From: Verrucomicrobia bacterium UBA1200
GTDB lineage: Bacteria > Verrucomicrobiota > Kiritimatiellia > RFP12 > UBA1067
Length of the DNA stretch: 64,000 bases
Assembly: GCA_002309765.1 (NCBI GenBank)
Contig: DBXY01000056.1
Location: 1,625 to 65,624, forward strand
Reading direction: 5' to 3'
The translations under genes were made by a program, and so were the position numbers. Shown here piece after piece: positions 32,501 through 39,881 of this stretch (its first letter is position 1; every line of letters starts with the position of its first letter). The notes below the pieces were generated by a model that had not been told where the DNA came from, ran no database searches, and worked only from the letters and a program-made list of their open reading frames with translations.

Positions 32501-33444
32501 CTCAGGCGCATAACTGCGGCGAAGCCCCGAAATTCCAGCAGATGATACGCGAACTCGAAAAGACACTTGCCGCCACGGGTCTTGACGGTGTTTACATGGA
32601 CATGATCAGCTGCGCCGCGCACCAGCCTTGTTTCAATCCGCGCCACTCCCATGTGCCTGGTGATGCCCATGCCCTCATCGATGGCTACCGCCGCTATGTG
32701 GATGCGGTACATTCGGACAATCCCGGTTTCCTGCTTTCATCCGAGGCAACGAGCGAGACGTATCTCGATATGTTCGAGTCGTTCATCATGCTCTACTCCA
32801 GTTGGGAACGCAATCACCTTGGTGTGATGCCGCAGGTGGAGCCTGTTCCCGCCGTCACGGTGATTTACAGGGGCGCTGGCGTGATTTTCGGTTCGTTCGC
32901 GACGCCCGGCGGCATTCCGGGCTGGGATCCGCTATGGGGCAAATGCTCCGACCGGCCGGACGCGGAACAGCAGGTAGCAAAATACCCCGATCAGTTCGCC
33001 GTTGAGTTTGCGCGCGGCATCGTGTGGGGCGTGCAACCGATGGTGCATAATTTCCTGATTAAGGACGTGGCGAATCCGCGCATTGCGAAGGACATTCAGT
33101 TCATGAAGGACTCCGCCCGCTTCTACTTTGACCACCGTGACTTTCTTTTCGATGGCATGATGCTCAAGCCGGCGAAACTTGAATGCGCGGCGAAGCGCGT
33201 GGAGTTTCTGGAGACGAGCAGCTACAAGCGTCCGCACGAAAGCGGCGTATCCGTGCAGAACGCGTTGCCGGTTGTGTTCCACTCCGAATGGCGGGCGTCG
33301 GATGGACGCGAAGCCGCGATTCTGGTGAACTGGTCTCGCGAGGAACAGTCTTACACGCTCACTTATGGCGATGAGGTGAGAAACGGAATTCTCAAACCGT
33401 TGTCTTGGGGTATCGTGGAATTGTCCGGAAAAGTACGTCGGTAA
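29545..33444 (+). CDS. Exported two-domain protein: DUF4838 plus TIM-barrel glycosidase-like
   Basis: A 1299-aa protein with a signal peptide (about 1-23). Residues about 25-130 are a GH67/GH20b-like domain, and about 130-480 the DUF4838 core (HPEWYSLVGGKREAKQLCLA, YCTCEKCKAMM, LFIWDYLANF, FMRGYYGIAAPALKEF). From about 620 a second enzyme-like unit starts: a beta-sandwich, then a barrel (LKVALDWYWWHNVPYDTSYP, GAFIQVYTNGMLWD, LDGVYMDMISCAA) resembling DUF6259 and related clan GH-A/D enzymes. It differs from the 763-aa DUF4838 protein by this extra half. It probably attacks a uronic-acid-containing glycan. Confidence 0.75.
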   Translation: MRNGFLICSAVFLFSAVCDGWSADPVVVLPDSPTAIEQSAASELAGELEKVLGKRPEIVAEKDAADGERLFVGATKTAKAARGGKPWETDGVFLKSVDGGVVLDGDPARAPLYAVDLYLERWCGVRWWTSTEAFYPKLERLPVTGIDLEYAPQFKYRETYYLDGFDPLFKVRSKGNFSSLTRYMLSEMKFIPPEMGGNHRLYFFKGRHSAYHSFFEVLPPDVYFEKHPEWYSLVGGKREAKQLCLANDEMKAEYIKETLKRLREDSTVDFIQVSQNDWRGYCTCEKCKAMMDGDGGVPSGPYLRFANDVAAAVEKEFPNVRIDTFAYQFTRKAPAKTRPRHNVVVRLCDIECDFARPLNDPTAPINAEFVKDLADWSKVAGGNLFIWDYLANFHNYMMPHPNIGSIAPNIRLFAENGTVGVFEQGDALCAAGTFAALRHYVTSHLLWDPSEDEKRLTDEFMRGYYGIAAPALKEFIAVIENGPRKTKQVVSCGHKGAPFLTGGDKLEAARLMDEAVAAAEKAGEPFASRVRREKLSVDHYILLNYEPLKAVAAKSGLKWTRPATCAEAVDNWIRDVKSFGVKARRETVHADEIDKYFESLRKANAISAPSVASTTVPMGAVRVGFTIGMGEWKPAKNDKSSGVQGADRAFTAAATVTHGQMKSLSVSTNDNVVTAVWKGHPLCGENFTVTAKMTLRPDGGFEYSSFDYAGNESGQYTRRVVFPEVVVPRTANTALFRPRFAGDILRPDWSKTKPGQSVYASGLVFKVFNCMAALEEGGVSHFLDQRGDARLHAAAFEATIGSAPGTLVLRNIWLPPVTEETRKAGSLPYTGVYAPYRGGWYEAARMHREWIETQPWFKKAAARDFSKLRDVALWMWSRGNIEVSEPPVQWFMKETGLKVALDWYWWHNVPYDTSYPFFWPPRDGEEAFRAAVKRMKDAGAFIQVYTNGMLWDCHDPQWKDGGIDNTIIQPSGSVFSHVYNPFTKQAQAHNCGEAPKFQQMIRELEKTLAATGLDGVYMDMISCAAHQPCFNPRHSHVPGDAHALIDGYRRYVDAVHSDNPGFLLSSEATSETYLDMFESFIMLYSSWERNHLGVMPQVEPVPAVTVIYRGAGVIFGSFATPGGIPGWDPLWGKCSDRPDAEQQVAKYPDQFAVEFARGIVWGVQPMVHNFLIKDVANPRIAKDIQFMKDSARFYFDHRDFLFDGMMLKPAKLECAAKRVEFLETSSYKRPHESGVSVQNALPVVFHSEWRASDGREAAILVNWSREEQSYTLTYGDEVRNGILKPLSWGIVELSGKVRR

Positions 33445-34824
33445 TTATTGTAGAATGACCACGATGAACGAGCGCGGCGGCAGCTCGGACGGGATGGGGA
33501 CGGTGGCGTCGGTGCGGTCCTTGTCGGTGATACGGCAGGAGGCGACGGAGCGGCCTTGGAAGTCGCACGATAGCGGAATCGGTTTGTCGGAATCGTTCGC
33601 CATCATCACGGCGGCGTCCTTTTCGCCCTTGGCCGCCGTCACCCACAGGTTTTTGTCGCCGACCGCCTGGGCGGCGACCGCGGTGCCGCGGGTGCGCAGT
33701 TCGTTGAACGCGGTGAAAGCGTAGTACGCCTTGTGCGGTTTGTAGGTGAACGGGTTGAAGATAGGCGAGTAGTTCCCCACGTCGCAACGCGCGTCGTAAA
33801 TGCACGCGACGTTGCAGGGGCCGTTCTGAAGGCCGATCAGCTCGGCGGCTACGCCTGCCGCCTGAATGGCCGAACCGAGGTTGTCGTGGCTTACGTAGGG
33901 GAGCCATTCATTGAAGATACGCTCGCACTTGTCGGCGGTAAAGCCGTATTCGTTGAGGTGTTCGTCGGCGAAACGCACCTGGCGCAGGGCTTCGGCAGGA
34001 TCGGAGTATGAGTGGTAGGAGTAGAAGTCGAGCGGCCATTTGTTGTCGCGCGCGGCGGCGAGGAATTGGTGGGAACAATCGACGAAGTATTTAGTGCGCG
34101 GCGAGGAATTTGCGGCGGTAACTTGTCCGGATCCGACGCCCGCATAGAATCCGCAGCTTCCGTAACCGCCAAACTTGAGGTGCGGGAACTTTTCCTTGAG
34201 ATACGGCACCACGGTGCCGTATAGCTTAATGTATTCGGTGAAGGGCGCACGGAACATCGGGTTGCGGTTGTCGTCTGGATTGTTTTCCGGTTCGTTCCAA
34301 ATCTCCCAGTAGGTAATCCGCATCTTGAAACCGTCTGCCCAGCCCTCGGTGTAGTGGCGGATCACGTGTTCGCAAATGCGACCCCATTTCGCATAGTCCT
34401 TGGGCGGCAGGATGTTAATCGGCGGATATCCGTGCTCCACGAAGTTCTCGATCGTCACGCCCAGACGGAAGAAGGGCTCCACACTGTTTGCATCGAGCGC
34501 CTTTAGAAGAGAGTCCGTGTAGGCGAAGCGGTAACTTTTTGGATCGTTCTCGTCGGCATCGAAGTTGGGGAAAAGGACGGGGATGTCCACAAAGAGTCCG
34601 CCGCCGAGCCAGCCGCCGACATCGTGAAGTCGGGAATAGGGGATGCCCGCCTCCTTGAGGTAGTGGAACATCGGGTAGTTCGCCAGTTTGCCGACTAGGG
34701 GCGGTTGCCCCACACCGTTAACCGGCTTGACCGGCCCGACGGTTTTTCCAAAGTCAACCTGAACCTCTGCCGCGCACGCGCAAAACGCGCTGGCCGCGAC
34801 CAACACACTAATGATTCGTTTCAT
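33445..34824 (-). CDS. Exported GH39-like glycoside hydrolase
   Basis: A 459-aa protein with a signal peptide (about 1-19, ending CAA). A TIM barrel spans about 40-380, with the clan GH-A acid/base in YWEIWNEPEN (Glu178) and a probable nucleophile in RIFNEWLPY (Glu306). A small beta-sandwich follows at the C-terminus, as in GH39 (xylosidase or iduronidase type). The exact substrate cannot be read from sequence. It ends one base from the stop of the convergent DUF4838 fusion gene, with no terminator between them. Confidence 0.75.
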   Translation of the reverse strand: MKRIISVLVAASAFCACAAEVQVDFGKTVGPVKPVNGVGQPPLVGKLANYPMFHYLKEAGIPYSRLHDVGGWLGGGLFVDIPVLFPNFDADENDPKSYRFAYTDSLLKALDANSVEPFFRLGVTIENFVEHGYPPINILPPKDYAKWGRICEHVIRHYTEGWADGFKMRITYWEIWNEPENNPDDNRNPMFRAPFTEYIKLYGTVVPYLKEKFPHLKFGGYGSCGFYAGVGSGQVTAANSSPRTKYFVDCSHQFLAAARDNKWPLDFYSYHSYSDPAEALRQVRFADEHLNEYGFTADKCERIFNEWLPYVSHDNLGSAIQAAGVAAELIGLQNGPCNVACIYDARCDVGNYSPIFNPFTYKPHKAYYAFTAFNELRTRGTAVAAQAVGDKNLWVTAAKGEKDAAVMMANDSDKPIPLSCDFQGRSVASCRITDKDRTDATVPIPSELPPRSFIVVILQ

Positions 34825-34880
34825 TTTTCACCTTTCTTTTCGGCGGGGACAATCGCCTTTGTCGGTTCGTCTTCCGTTTG

Positions 34881-37832
34881 TCAAGGCGTCACGATTTTGG
34901 CGCGGAAGAACCGCGCCGCCTCTTCCAACCCGAATGCGCATTCTGCCTCATCGCCGTCCCGAAAACAGGAGTCGCTTATGTTTATCACTTGAATCGGGGT
35001 GAGGTCGCCCGGCATCATGCCACCGTAGATTTCCAGCCGTCCGTTGATGGGGGCGGCCTTTCCGTCCCACTGTACCGCGCAGCGGCGCTGAAGACTGACG
35101 GACACCCTGACAACGGTTTCGTCGATATCCAGCGAAGAAACTTGTAAGCGCCCCCAGTCGTCCGAGTAGTCGGGTGACATAATGTCTAGATTAAGCAGAT
35201 AGGCGTTTAGGAAAGCGTTAAGAGACATCCCGTTCACCTTGGTTTTGACGGTAAGATAGTCTCCAAAACCGTTAAGCCATCCGGCCTCCGCATCCGTCAA
35301 CGTGATAGAGCAGCCCATTCCCACCACATCGCCCTCAAGGAAAAGCGGCGCCACATCCGAATAACTGCCGAACAGCGAGGCTATGCTCACCGGACCGCCG
35401 TAATCGATCGACCGGACCGGGGTTTCCCCACCGGACGCGAACGCGAAAGAGGTCTCACCGTCCGCATGAAGCGGCGTTTCCTTCCCATCCGCGTCCATTA
35501 CGGATGCGGTATAGCGCTTGGTTTCGCAGTCAAGAATGAGTTTCAGCGTGTAGTCTATGCCAAGTTCAGGCGTTAACCCGGTCACGTCCAGCCACTGCTG
35601 CACGTCGTTTTGGCGGGTAAACACCTGAAAGTTTCCGTTGGTCCCGATGCATACTGCGGCCTTTGCGCCGACCATATTATCAAGGCCATCTACCATGTCT
35701 CTGCGGACGCTTTCGAAGATAAGCGTGGTATATAACGTCACAAACCTCCCGGCGGGGGATGTGTTGGGGGTGAATGTGTTTTCCGCCAGAGTGGGGGTCC
35801 GGCCGTCAATATAATAGACGGGATACTGCCAGACGCCGGTCCCTTCGTGTGTCTCTTCGGTTTCCTCCACCCAGTGCAAAGCCCGGTTTTCCGGGGTGTC
35901 CGGATACCTGTCGCCAAAGAAATCCGCATGTGTCAATTCGGCGATCGCCGTCTCGCTCGGGAGATACAATTCGGCGAAGGCTTTCGCCTTTACGGTCACT
36001 GATCCGGTGATGGCGAACGGAAGGTGGTAAACGGCGCTTTCTTCCGTCGGTTCGCTTCCGTCAACCGTATAGCGGATCACCGCTCCGTCCGTCGCGCAGA
36101 AGAGACGCACGTTCCGCGTTTCACCGTAAAATTGCGTTCCTGACGGCGGAGAGACCGTGGGGGTCGCGCAGGCAGTTGTCTTCTTCTCCAGATTAAGATC
36201 GACGCCATGCTGGTTGTTAACCCGGCCGGTACCAACCGTGTATGTTCCTTGCTCGTTTACGGTGGTCGAGGTGCATGCGGAGACCGACACGCTGGTTTCG
36301 CCGTAATAGGTTTCGTCGATCGCTTTTAGGGTGTATGACGAGACAGGAAGAAAAAAGGCGTAAATGCCGCTTTCGTCCGTTGTTGCCACGGCAGCCACAT
36401 TATCGGTGTCGACATCCGTGGCGGAGACCGTAATGCCCGAAATCGGGATACCTGAGCTGTCGAGCGCGCGACCGCTGACTATTGTACAGTTGGCGGCGGC
36501 GGTGTCGGGCGGGTACACATTGTAAACAATCGAGCTGATGGAAGTGAACGACGAATCGGCGCTTGTGAGGTCCGGTGGAGCGTACCAGGCGTTTCCATCC
36601 CACCCGTCCTCAATCCGGTTGTCGCCGGCCCAGCCAAGGTTGAAGTGGACATAGAGCGTACCGTCTTGGTAACCGTAACCGTCTGCAACCAGCGCGTGCC
36701 CGGGAACCGCCACGCCAACGGGCAGTTTCGCGTCGAGGTTGGAGAGAATGCCTTTCCTCCAGTCATCCTCGCTGGGCTTGACCTTGATTTTGGCGTTCTG
36801 ATATCCGAATTGGTCGAGAAGGCGGTGATAGAAAGCCGAAAGATGCGAACCGCTGGAAGATGCCCCGTAACTCATTAGACATGTGAGACCCACATCGCGC
36901 GTCAATTTGCCGATGGCTTTGCGTCCTTCCGCCGTTAATCCCGACATGGCATCCCAGTCATAGGTGCCGCCGAAAGCGGGATCCCATGCCGTGTAACCGC
37001 TACCGCTTGAGGTTTGGTATCCTTGGCTGATACTCCAGCTCCCCACATCAGTCACCGTACCGGAGTAATCCTTTATGGCGGTGATGGCTGTTCTCGGCCA
37101 TTTGTGGTAATACATGATTTGCGCACCGGCCGTTGCCACGCAACCGCACGGCCGGTTGAGGGGCGTATAGAGGTTGAAGCATTTGTAGCTTGTGGCGATG
37201 TTTGACGTAGGGGTGGGGTAGACCGAGAAACTTTTTTGAGCCCAGCGGGTTGAAAGCAATACATCGACGCGCAGGTCGGATACGGACAAGAGAGGTTCCG
37301 AAGCCAGCTTCGCGCCGGGGGTTCTGAGCAAATGTTCCCATTTGGCGGCATTTACGGCAGCAGGCGCGGGAGCCGCGGCCGCAAGCATTATACCGCCAGG
37401 CGGCGTGTCCAACATATCGGTCGCCGCCGCGACATCTATGGGTAACATTGCCAGAAGCGGGTTGGCGGCGGAATCGTCTATCCAAATCGCGTCTTTGGAG
37501 TAGGCGAGAATGGGGTTCAACCCGGTGTCGCCCGAAGTCACCACGAACCCGCGCTCTTTCAGATTCACGACGAAGAACGCGCCTTTGCCGTCTTTGCCCG
37601 CGTAGGACAGCACCGACTCCGTCTCAATATCCGAATCGAATTTAGTGCCCAACGCTTCTCTCAGTCGCGCCCAACCGATTACCGCCTGTTCGGCGTCGGC
37701 TTCCGTTACCGGCGCACCGAAGCTTTCTGTGACCATAAGTCCGGCCGCGACCATCACTGTCAGGATCGCCCTGAACACGTCTCTTTTGTCGCGGATTGTC
37801 CGAACGGAAGAGGATTGGTTTTGCCTTATCAT
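34881..37832 (-). CDS. Exported C10-family (streptopain-like) cysteine peptidase, multidomain
   Basis: A 983-aa protein with a signal peptide (cleavage about residue 40). A propeptide-like region at about 45-165 contains FFVVNLKERGFVVTSGD, as in SpeB-type prodomains. The catalytic Cys231 is in CGCVATAGAQIMYYHKWP and His379 is in VPGHALVADGYG, followed by FNLGWAG. After the peptidase come a CarboxypepD_reg-like domain (about 455-560), a chitobiase-type domain (TVDGSEPTEE), and a beta-rich C-terminus. The start overlaps the previous stop (ATGA), so it is coupled to the autotransporter-like gene. It could process that protein or host proteins. Confidence 0.88.
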   Translation of the reverse strand: MIRQNQSSSVRTIRDKRDVFRAILTVMVAAGLMVTESFGAPVTEADAEQAVIGWARLREALGTKFDSDIETESVLSYAGKDGKGAFFVVNLKERGFVVTSGDTGLNPILAYSKDAIWIDDSAANPLLAMLPIDVAAATDMLDTPPGGIMLAAAAPAPAAVNAAKWEHLLRTPGAKLASEPLLSVSDLRVDVLLSTRWAQKSFSVYPTPTSNIATSYKCFNLYTPLNRPCGCVATAGAQIMYYHKWPRTAITAIKDYSGTVTDVGSWSISQGYQTSSGSGYTAWDPAFGGTYDWDAMSGLTAEGRKAIGKLTRDVGLTCLMSYGASSSGSHLSAFYHRLLDQFGYQNAKIKVKPSEDDWRKGILSNLDAKLPVGVAVPGHALVADGYGYQDGTLYVHFNLGWAGDNRIEDGWDGNAWYAPPDLTSADSSFTSISSIVYNVYPPDTAAANCTIVSGRALDSSGIPISGITVSATDVDTDNVAAVATTDESGIYAFFLPVSSYTLKAIDETYYGETSVSVSACTSTTVNEQGTYTVGTGRVNNQHGVDLNLEKKTTACATPTVSPPSGTQFYGETRNVRLFCATDGAVIRYTVDGSEPTEESAVYHLPFAITGSVTVKAKAFAELYLPSETAIAELTHADFFGDRYPDTPENRALHWVEETEETHEGTGVWQYPVYYIDGRTPTLAENTFTPNTSPAGRFVTLYTTLIFESVRRDMVDGLDNMVGAKAAVCIGTNGNFQVFTRQNDVQQWLDVTGLTPELGIDYTLKLILDCETKRYTASVMDADGKETPLHADGETSFAFASGGETPVRSIDYGGPVSIASLFGSYSDVAPLFLEGDVVGMGCSITLTDAEAGWLNGFGDYLTVKTKVNGMSLNAFLNAYLLNLDIMSPDYSDDWGRLQVSSLDIDETVVRVSVSLQRRCAVQWDGKAAPINGRLEIYGGMMPGDLTPIQVINISDSCFRDGDEAECAFGLEEAARFFRAKIVTP

Positions 37833-39772
37833 CGTACGATCACCATCGCTCCGGGCGCGAAATAAAGACCCGTATCCAATACTAAGAGGACAAATCCGCG
37901 GTTACGCATCTTTTCCGATCGGATAAAGGTAACGCCGTCGGGTATTTTCGCCCACTTCCAGAGTGCGCTTGTGTCGAAAGCTTCCCGGTCTCCAAGTTCC
38001 ACCGTCACAGTTGAACCCTCGAAAAAGGTCAGGGTCTCCTCTTGGCTGTCGTCGATAAATGTGGTGAGACTTGAAAGGTCGAGCGTTGTCACCAGATGGT
38101 CGGAATCGCCGAGTTGTACCTTGGGGCAATGGTTCCTTTCGTCATTACTGGTGGAAACGGGCGGGGGAGCGTAAACTGAATAGACAACCTTTGCGGCACT
38201 GGGGGCGCTCAGTTCGCAAAACTCCGAACCGGTACGGAAGACGAATGAGTTGACTGGCGACAAGCCGCCGGAATCCTGCCAGTATTTGCCGTACACCTCT
38301 AGGTCGCATCCGCCGGCACTTACCGTCTTCTCGCGGGTTTGGAACCAGCCGTTGGTTGCGATGATGATTTTTCCGGTTCCGGAGTAGGATAGCGAACCAG
38401 AAAAGATGCGGCGGTCTCCGACGCCGTCATAGGTGATGGTATGGCCGTTCATGGTCATGGTTGAGGCATCATAGTTATAGAAAATCATGCCCATGTTTTC
38501 ATGCGCATAGACGGTGGCATCATCTGCGAGCGTGACATTCCTGAGGAACGATGTTGAGGTGTTCTTTTCGGCGGCCGTGTCTTCGTCAAGCTCCGCGCTA
38601 CTGGTCAATGCGCCAGTTCCGTCCGGCCCGGCCCCGGCCAGCGTGTAGTCATAGTCGTGGAACGTTCGGCCGTTCAGATCAAACTGCGCTCCGTCTTCGA
38701 CCTTTATGTTGGAATAGGAAGCGCCGCATGTGGCGCCGTTCATTTTAACCACCTGTCCCTCTTCCACCACCATCGAGGTGATGCCGTTTCCTCCGAAACG
38801 GTTATTTACTTTGGACATGGTTAGCTTGCCTTTGCCCGTCTTTCGGACTTGAAGTCCCATGCCGTCAAAGAAGTAGTCCTGGGTGCTGCCAAGCGTGATG
38901 CTTGTATTGTCATACTCTTCACCTTCCGGGATGTCAAAGGTGAGATAGCTCGTTGGGCTAACGGTGATTTCATCAATAAGCGCATAACCGTTCCACCGGC
39001 AGATGTAAAACGTGTGTTCGCCGGCGGAAAGATTCCGCTTATAAATCGAGCTGTTGGTCCCCGCGCCGCCACCGCTGGATTTTAGCGAGTTTTTCCCGAT
39101 GATGTTTGCGTTCGCGTCGATCCCGATTCCCAAATATTGAACATAAGTGGAATTATATTTGGAATAACGGAATCTAACGTAACAGTATTGGGTTTTGGCT
39201 ACGGAGAAAGTCTGCTTTGCGGCCACACTCCCGCTCGATGTGCCCACCGCGAGCCAGATGTTCCCAGAGTATGGTTTGTTATTACTGCTGGAGCCGTTGG
39301 AACCAGTTCGCCAGGTGCTGCTCGAAAGCGTCCAACCTTCGTCACTGGTGTCGAAATCGCCGTTTATGATCAGATTGCCTGCCGTAATACGGCCCTCGCC
39401 TTTCGGTCTGCGCACCGCCAGATCATAACCGTGCAGGGTGATAACTTTTCCGTTAAGGTCAAAATCCATCGCCCGCCAATCCGTATCGCCGGTGAGCGTG
39501 AGATCGTTTTGGAGATACGCAATACCGCCGACAGCCGTCGCCAATTCGTTGGTGTAGGGGACGAGCGCCTGATATTCGGCATCGTTCGCGAAAAGCACCA
39601 CGCAACCCTCAATGCCGGTTTCCGGGGTCTCCACAGGGGTTTCGCATTCTAGGTCTTCATAATACGCAAAGGTACCATCGACCAGTTTTGCATAAACCGT
39701 ATCATCCGCATGAGCATTGGACATTATCATTGCGGCAAAAGCCGCAACAAGAGTAAACCGACGGTTTTTCAT
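37829..39772 (-). CDS. Exported autotransporter-like surface protein
   Basis: A 647-aa protein. ATG 39772 gives a signal peptide (ending NAHAD, residue about 23). A carbohydrate-binding-like jelly roll lies at about 140-280 (LIINGDFDTSDEGWTLSSST). A beta-helical stretch follows with LAGAGPDGTGALTSSA and TMTMNGHTITYDGVGDRR, both echoed in the 1008-aa protein. The C-terminal ~85 residues match that protein's C-terminus and end PGAMVIVR. It is translationally coupled to a C10 peptidase. Function is likely surface attachment or glycan binding; no beta-barrel domain is visible. Confidence 0.7.
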   Translation of the reverse strand: MKNRRFTLVAAFAAMIMSNAHADDTVYAKLVDGTFAYYEDLECETPVETPETGIEGCVVLFANDAEYQALVPYTNELATAVGGIAYLQNDLTLTGDTDWRAMDFDLNGKVITLHGYDLAVRRPKGEGRITAGNLIINGDFDTSDEGWTLSSSTWRTGSNGSSSNNKPYSGNIWLAVGTSSGSVAAKQTFSVAKTQYCYVRFRYSKYNSTYVQYLGIGIDANANIIGKNSLKSSGGGAGTNSSIYKRNLSAGEHTFYICRWNGYALIDEITVSPTSYLTFDIPEGEEYDNTSITLGSTQDYFFDGMGLQVRKTGKGKLTMSKVNNRFGGNGITSMVVEEGQVVKMNGATCGASYSNIKVEDGAQFDLNGRTFHDYDYTLAGAGPDGTGALTSSAELDEDTAAEKNTSTSFLRNVTLADDATVYAHENMGMIFYNYDASTMTMNGHTITYDGVGDRRIFSGSLSYSGTGKIIIATNGWFQTREKTVSAGGCDLEVYGKYWQDSGGLSPVNSFVFRTGSEFCELSAPSAAKVVYSVYAPPPVSTSNDERNHCPKVQLGDSDHLVTTLDLSSLTTFIDDSQEETLTFFEGSTVTVELGDREAFDTSALWKWAKIPDGVTFIRSEKMRNRGFVLLVLDTGLYFAPGAMVIVR

Positions 39773-39881
39773 TAATGCCAACTCCACTTATGAAATTTTG
39801 ACGAATTTGCAACAGTTTTTGCGTAAACGTCACAACTCACCAAAACATAAGAAAAATTATAACCAATCCCCCATGTATAAG

